A stretch of 64,000 nt of DNA, from IMG/VR virus record IMGVR_UViG_3300005602_000003, positions 1 through 64,000 of that record; one strand, given 5' to 3'. The notes under the pieces are model-generated. The model saw nothing but the letters and a program-made list of their open reading frames with translations. It was not told where the DNA came from and did no database searches. Shown here piece by piece: positions 48,957-57,550 of this stretch; positions within the stretch are counted from its first letter, which is position 1; each line of letters starts with the position of its first letter. Source of the stretch: a virus. Made by a program: the position numbers and the translations under genes.

Positions 48957-50672
48957 CTACTTATGCCCACCCGAGTGCTTGAACTTCTCGACCAGCAACT
49001 CGGGATGCTCCTTGAACAGCTTCTCCTGAGCTTCCTCGTGAGCCTTGTTCTGGGTCTTGGCCGTCTCCTTGTGCGGGATCGGCGTGTTGTCGATGACGTG
49101 CTCGGCCTGCACCACCCCGGCTTTGAGCGCCGCGAATTCGAGCTGGGTATTCTCGTCCGTGAAGATCGGCGACGACGAGTGGCTGTCCACCGTGACACGC
49201 CAGTTCTCGCTGATGTCGGTCAGCAAGAAGCTGGACTCCTCGATCGTCGCGATCGAGGTGCCGTCGTACCAGTAGCGTGACGGGTCTTTGGCTTCCTTGA
49301 GCTGCAGCGTCAGCTCGGCTGCCTCGGCGGACTGGCCTTCGACCACCAGGGCGCGGTCGCGCAAAGTCGGCGACGCCATCTTCTGCAGGCCGCTCGCATG
49401 CGCCTGCGACCGCACGCCCGGAGTGCCTTCGCCCTGCATGGCGGCCGGGAAGCCGCCCAGCTTGTCGATCTCCTCCAGGAGCCACTTGAGCAGTGGCAGC
49501 AACTCCGGCGGCACCTTCGGAGTCAAATCCTCGACCTTGCCGCCTTGGCCGAGATTGAAGTACCCGGCGTAACGCGCCGCCGCGTAGTTCTCATCCTGCA
49601 TCGTGGTGTCGCCCGAGAACCCAAGGATCCGGTCGACCTGGAGACCCATCAGCCGCTTGGTGTCGCCGCACAGATCGGACAGGAAGCTCTGCGGCTCGAT
49701 CAAATCGGCGAGCTCGGAACGGCCCCAGAACCAGTTCGTGACTTCGTTGGGCTGGATCACCCGGTACGGCTGAAGCTTGCTGTCCTTGATCAGCAGGTTC
49801 TGCTTCTTGCCGCGCGGTGCGATCAAGATGTCGGGCTCGACCAACTGGATGGTCGTATAGTCCCGGGTATCCTTGACCCACAGTTCATGAAACTGAACCG
49901 TGTCAGCCATCACCACCGGTCCCATGATGGCGTAGTTCGGGTCGTTGCCGATCTGCACGATGCCGCCGGGCAACGGACGCGTGGCGCCTTGCACGCCGGT
50001 CTGAAGCTGCGACGTGGACAGCACCTGATGGAAATAGGACGACGGTTCGGAGACGCCCGACTCGCCCTTCTGGGCGTGAGTCTTGATCTGACGGAAAAGC
50101 CTCTCGGCGTTGGGCATATGCCAGATGCGCTTCCACACCTCGGGCATCGTCAAGGTCGACGTTTCGAGCAGCGCCTCCTGCTTGTTGATGTCGTTCTCAT
50201 CCTCGCGATAGACGCCGAACTGCCACGGCATCACCAGCTTGCGCTCGTAGGTGGTGTGCTCGTCAGGCGCCTCGCCCGTGGTCTCGCACCACTGCTTGAG
50301 AATCGCGATGCCGTACTTGAGCGAGTCGAAGACGCCGCGCGCGAACAGTTTGTCGGTCTTGGTTCGATCCCACTCGCGGGTCAGAATGTGCCCAACCTGC
50401 TGGGCCATCTTCTGCATGCGAGGCAGGATCGGGTTCTCGAAGTCGAGCGCGAACTTGAGCTCGACCGGGCTGAAGATGTGCGACGCGGTGCGGTCGAGAT
50501 CGCGGTACATCTTGTTGAGCAGCGACTTGGTGCCGTCATAGCGGCCGGTCTCCGCCATCACGTTCATGAGCCGGTAATAGGCGCCGCGGCTGCCCTGGCT
50601 GACCTTGCAGGCTTCGATCAGCTCGTTCGCAAGGTCGAGAATTTCCTTTTCGTTGGACGGGACCGGGATCAT
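48957..50672 (-). CDS. Portal protein
   Basis: 571 residues. Helical N-terminus with RMQKMAQQVGHILTREWDRT, a long central beta/alpha part (ITNWFWGRSELADL-type crown contacts: EVTNWFWGRSELADLIEPQS) and a C-terminal helix. Size and place between terminase and scaffold fit the podovirus portal. ATGA overlap with the zinc-ribbon gene. Confidence 0.8.
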   Translation of the reverse strand: MIPVPSNEKEILDLANELIEACKVSQGSRGAYYRLMNVMAETGRYDGTKSLLNKMYRDLDRTASHIFSPVELKFALDFENPILPRMQKMAQQVGHILTREWDRTKTDKLFARGVFDSLKYGIAILKQWCETTGEAPDEHTTYERKLVMPWQFGVYREDENDINKQEALLETSTLTMPEVWKRIWHMPNAERLFRQIKTHAQKGESGVSEPSSYFHQVLSTSQLQTGVQGATRPLPGGIVQIGNDPNYAIMGPVVMADTVQFHELWVKDTRDYTTIQLVEPDILIAPRGKKQNLLIKDSKLQPYRVIQPNEVTNWFWGRSELADLIEPQSFLSDLCGDTKRLMGLQVDRILGFSGDTTMQDENYAAARYAGYFNLGQGGKVEDLTPKVPPELLPLLKWLLEEIDKLGGFPAAMQGEGTPGVRSQAHASGLQKMASPTLRDRALVVEGQSAEAAELTLQLKEAKDPSRYWYDGTSIATIEESSFLLTDISENWRVTVDSHSSSPIFTDENTQLEFAALKAGVVQAEHVIDNTPIPHKETAKTQNKAHEEAQEKLFKEHPELLVEKFKHSGGHK

Positions 50673-51163
50673 CTACCGATCATCCGTTGAACCCGCGACA
50701 TCGCCTGCGCGCCCGCGTGCGGCGTGTCATGGCCGACCACGCGGCCGTTCAAGGTGATCGAGCCATCCGCGACCCCGGCCGCTGCCTCCTTGCCCTGGAA
50801 CTTCGGCCCGTTTTGCCCGACCGTGAGGCGGGCGGTCTCGGCCGCCACGGACGGCGCCGCGATCTCGCCCTCCTTGGTGTCGCGCAGGTTGGTAATCTTG
50901 AGGCCCGCCATGTCGGACACGTCGCAGCCCGCCATCTGGGCAGCCTGGTGCATGCGGTGCTCCGACGACTTCTCCAGGTCGCGGTAGACGCCGTCCGTAG
51001 CCGCCATGCGGGCAGAACGCAGGGACGGCATGACAACGTCATCGTCGGCCCGATCGTGCGCAGTGCGGTAGCCGCAGAGCGGGCAGTGTTCAGGCGTGCC
51101 GAGGGTGGGTTCCCACGGGAATTTCTTCTCGCACGAGGGGCAACGCATCGAGAACCTAGCCAT
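50669..51163 (-). CDS. Zinc-ribbon protein next to terminase
   Basis: 164 residues. RCPSCEKKFPWEP and HCPLCGYRTAH form a zinc ribbon; the rest is helical and Ala-rich. Overlaps the terminase stop and portal start. Could be a small-terminase substitute or DNA-packaging aid; inference from position. Confidence 0.6.
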   Translation of the reverse strand: MARFSMRCPSCEKKFPWEPTLGTPEHCPLCGYRTAHDRADDDVVMPSLRSARMAATDGVYRDLEKSSEHRMHQAAQMAGCDVSDMAGLKITNLRDTKEGEIAAPSVAAETARLTVGQNGPKFQGKEAAAGVADGSITLNGRVVGHDTPHAGAQAMSRVQRMIGR

Positions 51164-53057
51164 ACCGCCATCTCGTTTTCTGCTGCATCCGTGCCGTATT
51201 CATGCGAACCGTCCGCTTCTCGGCGAAGAACTGGTCCAGATGGTTCTGGTTGAACAGCGCCACCTGATCCGTGATGCTCAGCCGTTTACGGGCGGCCTCC
51301 GACTCTCGGGTCATCTTGCGGGCGATCAGGTCGCGCCTAATCTTGGTTTCCCAGTAGTAGTTCGCCAGGGCGGCGGCGATGACCCGATCATCCTTCTTGG
51401 AGCCCTCGATCTTGTCGCCGTCGCGGGCCATTGTACGCATCTCATTGATCAGGTCAATGGAGCGGATATGCAGCTTATCGCTCGAAATCGAGTCGCGGAG
51501 GCGCTCCATGATCAGGATCTTGGACTGCTGGCCGGTCTTGAAGTGATAGTTATGGCCGTGGCCAATCGCGTCGACCCTCGAATAAATATAGGCCGTTACG
51601 TTTCTAAAAATGTTGCGCAGGCCCTTCTCTTCCAGCGTCTTGAACTGGTAGCCGTTCTCGACCTGATACTTGACCGACTTCAACTCGTCGACCACGGCTT
51701 GGCCGGGGCCGTTGAGCTCCATGATGTAGCGAACTTGACCGCCCCCTCCCGCGTACCAACCCAGGAGTCCGCATAGCGCCCACGCGAGCTGGCGCGTGGT
51801 GGCGAGCGGCCAAGCATACTCGGCGACCTGATCCATACCGTCTGAGTAGCAGCGGAAGACTTCGAGCGCCGAGCGGTCGTTATTCTCGTCCGCGCCGTGG
51901 GCCGGATCGCCACCAATGACATAGACGCCGTCCGGGTCGGGATCGGCAAACACCTTCAGCTCTGCCGACTTCATGTTGTCGGCTTGATAGACCCGGACCT
52001 CGGCGAACTCGGCGGTGCCTCGGAACATATAGCGGTTGAATTTCTTGGTGACGTATTTGTTGGTGATATTCGTCAGGTTCTCGCCCGAGAAGAACACGCT
52101 GCCAGTCTGCTGGAACGCGTCCTCGGCGGTCCACGGCTGCTCCTGCAGCCGCGTGGTGTTGCCGTCGAACTTGGGATCGTTCTCGCCCTCCGACTTCGCG
52201 GCCGGGTCCATCTTGCGGCGAACCCAGGCGAGCTGCTCAGGGGTGATATCAAAATCGTAGAGATATTTGACCTCGGCGATCTTGGCCTGCTCCTTCTCGC
52301 TTGGCGGGAAGACGCCGTAGAGTTGGAAGTCGGGATGGTCGCGCTCGATGCGCTGGCTTTCCTTGCTCCAAAAACCTAAAAACACGGTTTTACAGTGCGC
52401 GGTATCGTCGACCGCCTCATCCCAAATATCGCTCCAAACCCCATAGCCACGAGCGGTCGACTCGTAGATATAAAGTCGCATCGGATGAACATCAGAGAAC
52501 GCATTCTCCAGCACCTCGATGCCTTGCGGGTCGCCGAAGTTGCAAATTTCCGAAAGGTGACAAAGCGTCAAGTCGGTGGACGCGCCAAGGCTCTTGGTGC
52601 TAGCAGTCTTGCGCGAGCCGGCCGACATGAAGAGCAGCGTCGACTGATTCTGCAACATCAGCCCGTCGCGGTTGTTGCCTTTGATCTTGGGGAACTTGAG
52701 CGACGCCGGCAGGTTCTCGATGACAGACACCAGCTCCGTGCGGGCCTTGCTCTCGTTACGCGACGTGTCGAAGACCACTGCGCCCTTGAGCCCGCCCACC
52801 ATGCCTTGCAGGTAGACGACGAGGAGTCTGATAATCGAAGATATTCCGAGCTGCCGACTTTTGAGAACGTAGACTTTGTGGATATCGTCTTCCAATGCGT
52901 CGAAGATCGCACCAATCAGGAGCCTCTGCCCATAAAACAGATGCTCGCCGATACAGATTAGGCCGACGTGATCTTTTGAATTAATCTTTGATTCTTGTAG
53001 AAACGCGTAAAACCCGCTCTCAAGGCGGACGCGTTCGTCGTGGGACAGACCTGACAT
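51156..53057 (-). CDS. terL: Large terminase subunit
   Basis: 633 residues. ATPase: LKSRQLGISS (65-74) is the K-x-R-Q-x-G-x-S Walker A variant, and LTLCHLSEIC around 163-172 is Walker B with catalytic Glu170. Nuclease: YVIGGDPAHGADENNDRSAL gives Asp384 and Asp390/Asp394; KKDDRVIAAALAN near the end gives the last Asp. It translocates DNA into procapsids and cuts it. Confidence 0.92.
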   Translation of the reverse strand: MSGLSHDERVRLESGFYAFLQESKINSKDHVGLICIGEHLFYGQRLLIGAIFDALEDDIHKVYVLKSRQLGISSIIRLLVVYLQGMVGGLKGAVVFDTSRNESKARTELVSVIENLPASLKFPKIKGNNRDGLMLQNQSTLLFMSAGSRKTASTKSLGASTDLTLCHLSEICNFGDPQGIEVLENAFSDVHPMRLYIYESTARGYGVWSDIWDEAVDDTAHCKTVFLGFWSKESQRIERDHPDFQLYGVFPPSEKEQAKIAEVKYLYDFDITPEQLAWVRRKMDPAAKSEGENDPKFDGNTTRLQEQPWTAEDAFQQTGSVFFSGENLTNITNKYVTKKFNRYMFRGTAEFAEVRVYQADNMKSAELKVFADPDPDGVYVIGGDPAHGADENNDRSALEVFRCYSDGMDQVAEYAWPLATTRQLAWALCGLLGWYAGGGGQVRYIMELNGPGQAVVDELKSVKYQVENGYQFKTLEEKGLRNIFRNVTAYIYSRVDAIGHGHNYHFKTGQQSKILIMERLRDSISSDKLHIRSIDLINEMRTMARDGDKIEGSKKDDRVIAAALANYYWETKIRRDLIARKMTRESEAARKRLSITDQVALFNQNHLDQFFAEKRTVRMNTARMQQKTRWRYG

Positions 53058-53088
53058 CCCGGCAAATTAGGCCGAAGGCGCTGGGAAA

Positions 53089-53376
53089 TCAACGTCTTTG
53101 CTGCACCCCAAAACCCTGCGGATTCCTGTTCTTCGCGTCCAGATCCTCCACGGCGTTCTCGATCCGCTTCTTGGCGGTCGCCCAGAACTGGACCACGTCG
53201 GCCGAGCCATCGAGCAGGAGGAACTCCACCGGGTCCCCACCCGCCGCAGGCGGGTAGATCACCACGGCGCCGCCGAAGGGCTGGTCCGCATTATGCTTGA
53301 TCCGCTCCGCCATCTTGGTGAAGGCTTCGTCTGGACTTGCCCCGCTTTCGCGGGGTTCGACGAGAGGCTGGTTCAT
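53089..53376 (-). CDS. Conserved small protein with two palindromes
   Basis: 95 residues. PFGGAVVIYPPAAGGDPVEF and QFWATAKKRI. The YPPAAGGDP is encoded by a palindrome (53240-53254) and EPRESGA near the start by another (53340-53355). Adjacent to the terminase; small-terminase role possible but unproven. Confidence 0.6.
   Translation of the reverse strand: MNQPLVEPRESGASPDEAFTKMAERIKHNADQPFGGAVVIYPPAAGGDPVEFLLLDGSADVVQFWATAKKRIENAVEDLDAKNRNPQGFGVQQRR
53240..53254. repeat. In-gene palindrome CCCGCCGCAGGCGGG
   Basis: Encodes PPAAGG. Confidence 0.75.
53340..53355. repeat. In-gene palindrome CCCCGCTTTCGCGGGG
   Basis: Class B copy encoding PRESGA. Confidence 0.75.
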
Positions 53377-53594
53377 CAGACATACCTATGCTGGTACTTC
53401 GGCTTAATTTCCGAGTGCAAATACCCGCCCACCGACGCGACCGCCCCGGAAGCCAGCATCTCGGCAGTCTCCTCGGGCACGCCCTCGTAGAGGCTGGTGC
53501 GGCCGTTCTGCCAGCGGATCGTCATGCCGCCACGTTCCTCGTCGTACCCGACCTCGGAGACGTGGGAGCTGTAGACGGATTTGGACCAGCTCAT
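53376..53594 (-). CDS. KTSC-domain protein
   Basis: 72 residues. SSHVSEVGYDEERGGMTIRW then YEGVPEETAEMLASG match the KTSC domain (PF13619), a small beta fold found near nucleic-acid enzymes. Shares bases with its neighbours. Confidence 0.75.
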   Translation of the reverse strand: MSWSKSVYSSHVSEVGYDEERGGMTIRWQNGRTSLYEGVPEETAEMLASGAVASVGGYLHSEIKPKYQHRYV

Positions 53595-53893
53595 GATGCC
53601 TCCTCCTGATCGGCAACTTCGCGATCTTTTTCAGAAACATGCTGGTCGTAGCCACGCATCAGGGCGTTCGCGAACCATGTGATCATCCAGCCTTCGTCAA
53701 GCGGATTTCCCTCCGGGTCTCGATATCCAAGATCTTCGTTGGCTATCTTGCAGAACGCCTTGGCCCAGTCCTGGGCGTCGAAGGACGGCAGAGGCCAATC
53801 AGGACGTTCGTTATCGGGCCGCCCACTGGCGGCCCATTCTGCCTCAAAAGCAGCGTGATCACCGCCGAGAATTATCGGGTATCCATTGCTCAT
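53591..53893 (-). CDS. 100-residue hypothetical protein
   Basis: Helical. DWAKAFCKIANEDLGYRDPE followed by DEGWMITWFANALMRGYD. ATGA couplings on both sides. Confidence 0.6.
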   Translation of the reverse strand: MSNGYPIILGGDHAAFEAEWAASGRPDNERPDWPLPSFDAQDWAKAFCKIANEDLGYRDPEGNPLDEGWMITWFANALMRGYDQHVSEKDREVADQEEAS

Positions 53894-54231
53894 TGGCTGC
53901 CTTCCATGGTCTTCCGCGCTTCCTGCATCAACTCCTCTACAACCGGGAGAAGCGTGCCGTCGTCATCCTCGATCGTCTCGTCCGCATAGGCAAGCATGCC
54001 CAGCTTGCAAATCACCGGACGGGCCGGGTCGAACGCCGGATTGCCGGGCGGCACGCGCCAGAGAATCACCCGCCTTCTGGCGGGTTCGTGATCCCCGAGC
54101 GACCAGAACTCGCCCTTCATCTCGTCGCCGAACGGCTTGCGGATGTGGCTGCGCCGGTCGGGATGTGCCAGGAAGAACGAGGCATCCTGCTTGTCGATCC
54201 AGGCTTGGGGGAGGTGTACGTCGTCAGCCAT
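53890..54231 (-). CDS. 113-residue hypothetical protein
   Basis: Includes a palindrome copy (54068-54085) encoding HEPARRRVI. LPQAWIDKQDASFF start; mixed fold; unknown. Confidence 0.55.
   Translation of the reverse strand: MADDVHLPQAWIDKQDASFFLAHPDRRSHIRKPFGDEMKGEFWSLGDHEPARRRVILWRVPPGNPAFDPARPVICKLGMLAYADETIEDDDGTLLPVVEELMQEARKTMEGSQ
54068..54085. repeat. In-gene palindrome ACCCGCC-TTCT-GGCGGGT
   Basis: Encodes PARR in the 113-residue protein. Confidence 0.75.
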
Positions 54232-54388
54232 GGCGGGCTTCCAATTCCTTGATCCGCTTGGACGCGGCTTCCAACATCTCGCGATCGTCGCAAGCTTTCA
54301 AGTCATAATCGCCCACGGACAGCATCTGCTTGAGTTTGAAGTCCAGTTCACGCGCCCGGCTATCTAACTTTTCGGTCAAGGTTGCCAT
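54224..54388 (-). CDS. 54-residue helical protein
   Basis: ATG 54388. LTEKLDSRARELDFKLKQML; charged coiled coil. Overlaps both neighbours (8 and 29 bases), consistent with the compact operon. Confidence 0.55.
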   Translation of the reverse strand: MATLTEKLDSRARELDFKLKQMLSVGDYDLKACDDREMLEAASKRIKELEARHG

Positions 54389-54740
54389 GACAGTCGTATC
54401 CTACACCTGTGGCAGAAATAGTCACCGGGATCGAAACGAACTTCGCCGCCAATTCTTCGGCCCGCCTTTTCAATTCTGTCCGGCGGCGCGCAGTCATAGG
54501 CCGCCATTGCAAGCTAGAATTGCACGCCCCGTTCGAATGTGGCTGCTTCCCCACGTCGTTTACATAGGTGACGTGCGGCTCTTTCGTCAGTTGCCAAACA
54601 GGTCCAACGTACGCATCCTGAGCCCACCAAGCAGAGCTATACGACGGCTCCAGACCATACGAGCATTTGATCTCGATCTCGGAACCGTCGCGTGGAGCCG
54701 AATTCATGTCCTGCCACGCGTTGCCACCAAAGATGCTCAC
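54360..54740 (-). CDS. DUF551-like protein
   Basis: 126 residues. AWQDMNSAPRDGSEIEIKC is the DUF551-type opening (W..M.SAP.DG). The C-terminus is basic and helical. A second DUF551-like protein is at 61983-62339. Confidence 0.6.
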   Translation of the reverse strand: MSIFGGNAWQDMNSAPRDGSEIEIKCSYGLEPSYSSAWWAQDAYVGPVWQLTKEPHVTYVNDVGKQPHSNGACNSSLQWRPMTARRRTELKRRAEELAAKFVSIPVTISATGVGYDCHGNLDRKVR

Positions 54741-56167
54741 GCTGCCCTCCTGTGTTCCTTAACCTTCTGCGCAAGTGCGCCGACGATACGCTCGAACACT
54801 TTCTCCCAACTTCGCGTCTTGTCCTGCGGGAAAACCCGGTGGTTCGGATACCAGAGAACGTCTTTTCCGTCCACGCCAAGGCGATAATCTCGGCCTAGGT
54901 AGCTGTAAGGCACCCAGCACTCCTTGCCGACCAGTCCGCAGATATGCGCGAGCGCGGACTCGCAGCAAATCACCAAGTCGAGACCCTTGAGGAGCGCGGT
55001 GGTATCCGAAACATCAGAGATGAATGGCGACAGATCCTTGACCAGCCCGGACATCGCGGTGGTGTAGAGGTCGCCCTTGCGCTGGCTGCCCGGCGAGTCC
55101 ACCTGCAACGAGTAGAGCTGCACGCCAGCCACCCGATAGAGTTCCAAGAAGTGCTCGACCGGGATGCTCCGGTGGCGGTCGATGTCGTTCTGAGGCGAAC
55201 CCGCCCAGGCGATGCCGACGTGAAGCTTCTGGTCCGGCACCTTCCAATCGGAGCGGATCGAGTAGTCCGGGTAGGAGATGTGTGGCGTGTTGCGGATTTC
55301 CTCGTCGGTCAGGTCGAGCGCCGCCGGGAGACTGATGAAGGTCGACCAGTAATCAGCGGCCGGGAACGGCGTCGTGGGCTGGAACGGAATGATGTTGACG
55401 TTGGGCAGGCGCATGAACGCGTGCTGGAACACGCGCATGAGCTGCTCCTGAACGTAAAGATGCACATAACGGGCTCGCCCCGCGGCAGCGGGGACGAACC
55501 GAGCGAACGACAGCGTGTCGCCGAGACCCTGGTCGGCCTGGATGAACACCTGCGCGTCCCTCTGGCCTTCCCAGCGCGGGTAGGGGTACGACAGGAAGTT
55601 CTTCAGCCGGTATTCGAACCGAACTTCCATCTCCTTGAAGCCCTTGGCGAGCTGGCGGTCGAAGATCAGCGCGAGCGCGAGGCCGAACCGGAAGTTGGAA
55701 CGGTGTATCCCGTCGCCTTCGAGCTCGATCGCCTTGCGCCAGCAGCCTACGGCTGCCGAGGTGTCGCCCAGGTCGCCGTGGACCAGCGCCAGGTCGGCCC
55801 ACGGGTTGGCCATGTCGGGGTCGATGCTCAAAGCCTCCTTGGCGCAGGCGAAGGCTTCCTCGGTCTCGCCCAGATCACGCAGGCGCCAGCCGAGGTTCGA
55901 GAGAATTTCGGCCTTGCGAGTGGGCGCGGGGTTGCAACGAAGAGCGCGGCGCCATGCCGCGACCGCGGCCTTGAGGGCGTAGATGTCGGACACGCGGTTG
56001 CCGTACTGGAACAACGGCTCGTCCCAGGTCGGATCCGCCCAGATGGCGGAGGAGAAGAACTGGAACGCCAGCTTCCCGGCTTCCGGCCCCGCTGACGCGG
56101 GGTTGCCCGGCGTCATGCACTGGACGGCCTGATTGAACAGCTTGACGGCGGCGGCGCGGTCACCCAT
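54737..56167 (-). CDS. TPR plus glycosyltransferase-like protein
   Basis: 476 residues from ATG 56167 (TAATG with the preceding gene; a GTG at 56176 is the alternative). Residues 20-180 are TPR repeats (AEILSNLGWRLRDLGETEEA, MANPWADLALVHGDLGD). Residues 195-470 form a GT-B-like domain with FIQADQGLGDTLSFARFVPA, HVGIAWAGSPQNDIDRHRSI and DLVICCESALAHICGLVGK, as in ADP-heptose/GT9 and TPR-GT41-like enzymes. It may glycosylate virion or host glycans. Palindromes at 55478-55493 and 56087-56102 encode PAAAGRAR and NPASAGPE. Confidence 0.7.
   Translation of the reverse strand: MGDRAAAVKLFNQAVQCMTPGNPASAGPEAGKLAFQFFSSAIWADPTWDEPLFQYGNRVSDIYALKAAVAAWRRALRCNPAPTRKAEILSNLGWRLRDLGETEEAFACAKEALSIDPDMANPWADLALVHGDLGDTSAAVGCWRKAIELEGDGIHRSNFRFGLALALIFDRQLAKGFKEMEVRFEYRLKNFLSYPYPRWEGQRDAQVFIQADQGLGDTLSFARFVPAAAGRARYVHLYVQEQLMRVFQHAFMRLPNVNIIPFQPTTPFPAADYWSTFISLPAALDLTDEEIRNTPHISYPDYSIRSDWKVPDQKLHVGIAWAGSPQNDIDRHRSIPVEHFLELYRVAGVQLYSLQVDSPGSQRKGDLYTTAMSGLVKDLSPFISDVSDTTALLKGLDLVICCESALAHICGLVGKECWVPYSYLGRDYRLGVDGKDVLWYPNHRVFPQDKTRSWEKVFERIVGALAQKVKEHRRAA
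56087..56102. repeat. In-gene palindrome CCCCGCTGACGCGGGG
   Basis: Encodes NPASAG in the TPR protein. Same sequence at 60553-60568. Confidence 0.75.
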
Positions 56168-56349
56168 TAAAGCCACTTCCTGATTGTAAATCGGCGCACA
56201 AGAAAAGGGACGCCCGTGAACAAGACGCCAATCGTTATCGCGCCAAGAGCGCTACGATAATTTCCGTCATATATACGCGCCGCGGCCCACCCCCACGACA
56301 TAGACCCTGTCATGGCCGCCCGAAAGATACTGAACTCTCGCTCCGTCAC
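56167..56349 (-). CDS. 60-residue membrane protein
   Basis: GTG 56349 overlaps the recombinase stop (GTGA). One or two helices (ALGAITIGVLFTGVPFLV). Unknown. Confidence 0.5.
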   Translation of the reverse strand: MTEREFSIFRAAMTGSMSWGWAAARIYDGNYRSALGAITIGVLFTGVPFLVRRFTIRKWL

Positions 56350-57134
56350 GCCGCTACCTCCCCTTGCCCCGCGTCAGCGGGGTCCGGGTTCAGCCCGCGG
56401 GCGCGGGCCGCTTTGATCAACACTTCGATCTGCACCAGCTTGGTGAAGGGCTTGCCGGTGCGGTCTTTCATCGCTGGATCGTTGTTGAGCCAGCGACGAA
56501 CATAGAGCCGAATGTCGCCAGCATCCCGGTGGCAGCCGTTGTGCAAATTCCACGACGGGAAAGCCGCGACTGCGTTCTGAACCCTCGTCAATACATCCTG
56601 CTCATAAGGATCGGGTTCCAACAATGAGAACTTCCCTTTGCCAACCTTGCGATAGCCATAGGGCACATTGCCGATACAGCCCTGACGTTCGCGCTTGAGT
56701 GTGCGGCCCTCGCCCATGCGCTGGTTGATCCGCATCCGCTCGAAGTCGGCGACGCCTGACAAAATTGTGAATACCAGCTTGCCGACCATCGAGTCGGCGA
56801 TCGGCTCGTAGCCGAAATCCGCGATGATGACGCCGATGCCGCGGTCGGTCAGATCGTCGATCATCGCCAGTGCGTTGCGAGCCGAACGGAACAAACGATC
56901 GAGCTTGGACGCCACGATGATATCACCGCGCTTGGCGTGCTCCAGCATCTCCTTCCCGGCCGGACGTTCGGCGAGCGGCTTGGCCCCGGACACGGCATCG
57001 TCCGTGAAATACGCAATATCGAACGCCTCGACTCCGCGCGCCATCGCCACCGACTTGATCTTGCGGCTCTGCTCCTCACGCGTCCCGCCGTCATCTTGCC
57101 CCTTCGTGCTCCATCGGCTGTACCCGAGCAACAT
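56346..57134 (-). CDS. Serine recombinase
   Basis: 262 residues; AGGAGGGG before ATG 57134 (the ORF to 57224 overlaps the promoter and is rejected). LLGYSRWSTKGQ carries the catalytic Ser6; SKLDRLFRSARNALAMIDDL has the conserved Arg helix. Residues 155-170 (CIGNVPYGYRKVG) begin a Recombinase-type domain (PF07508), but the zinc ribbon and coiled coil of large integrases are absent. Could integrate, excise or invert DNA. C-terminus DPADAGQ is palindrome-encoded (56367-56382). Confidence 0.78.
   Translation of the reverse strand: MLLGYSRWSTKGQDDGGTREEQSRKIKSVAMARGVEAFDIAYFTDDAVSGAKPLAERPAGKEMLEHAKRGDIIVASKLDRLFRSARNALAMIDDLTDRGIGVIIADFGYEPIADSMVGKLVFTILSGVADFERMRINQRMGEGRTLKRERQGCIGNVPYGYRKVGKGKFSLLEPDPYEQDVLTRVQNAVAAFPSWNLHNGCHRDAGDIRLYVRRWLNNDPAMKDRTGKPFTKLVQIEVLIKAARARGLNPDPADAGQGEVAA
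56367..56382. repeat. In-gene palindrome CCCCGCGTCAGCGGGG
   Basis: Encodes PADAG at the recombinase C-terminus, the same peptide as in the ejection protein and at 63533-63548. Confidence 0.75.
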
Positions 57135-57195
57135 CGATCCCCTCCTGCGTGTCTTAAGGAAGCGGATCTTTGCTTCCCGTCTCTGTGTCCGCCAG

Positions 57196-57224
57196 TTTGT
57201 AGTCACTTTTACTACCGGTGTCAA
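57196..57224 (-). promoter_or_regulatory. sigma70-like promoter for recombinase operon
   Basis: Minus strand TTGACA (57224-57219), 17 bases, TACAAA (57201-57196). The TGA inside TTGACA is also the stop codon of the upstream gene, and a palindrome abuts the -35. Confidence 0.65.
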
Positions 57225-57550
57225 CCCGCCTTTCGGCGGGCACGGACTTTCTTTTTCCGCCGGAAGGCCCGCTTCTTTTTGGGCTTCACCTCGGACGCGT
57301 TCCTCGAAGCAAAACCGCCACGCGCTTCGTGGATAATATCGCTGATGAACGACGGCAGCGGGTTCACGATCGGCTGCAAAGCATCAGGCGACACCGACAC
57401 TTTGAAATGCTCGACCAAGGCATCCAGCTTCCACTGAATACCCCGGACCACGTGCTTGATCGAGTCGAGATCCTGCCCAATGCCGGCGCGGTAGCCGGCT
57501 TCCTGAACAAGGAATTTCCTAACGGCTGGCGGCAATCTTGACGGCGCCAT
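57221..57550 (-). CDS. Basic-tailed 109-residue protein
   Basis: Helical N-terminus (SRLPPAVRKFLVQEAGYRAG) and a very basic C-terminus, KKKRAFRRKKKVRARRKAG. The final RARRKAG plus stop are encoded by a palindrome (57225-57240) and the promoter -35. DNA binding is likely from charge. Confidence 0.55.
   Translation of the reverse strand: MAPSRLPPAVRKFLVQEAGYRAGIGQDLDSIKHVVRGIQWKLDALVEHFKVSVSPDALQPIVNPLPSFISDIIHEARGGFASRNASEVKPKKKRAFRRKKKVRARRKAG
57225..57240. repeat. Palindrome at gene end and promoter
   Basis: CCCGCC-TTTC-GGCGGG; encodes the last residues of the basic protein and leads straight into TTGACA. Confidence 0.8.

Noticed and set aside
57135-57224. Upstream start of the serine recombinase at 57224
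   Set aside because: The extra 30 codons overlap the promoter; ATG 57134 has AGGAGGGG and begins just before the catalytic Ser motif.
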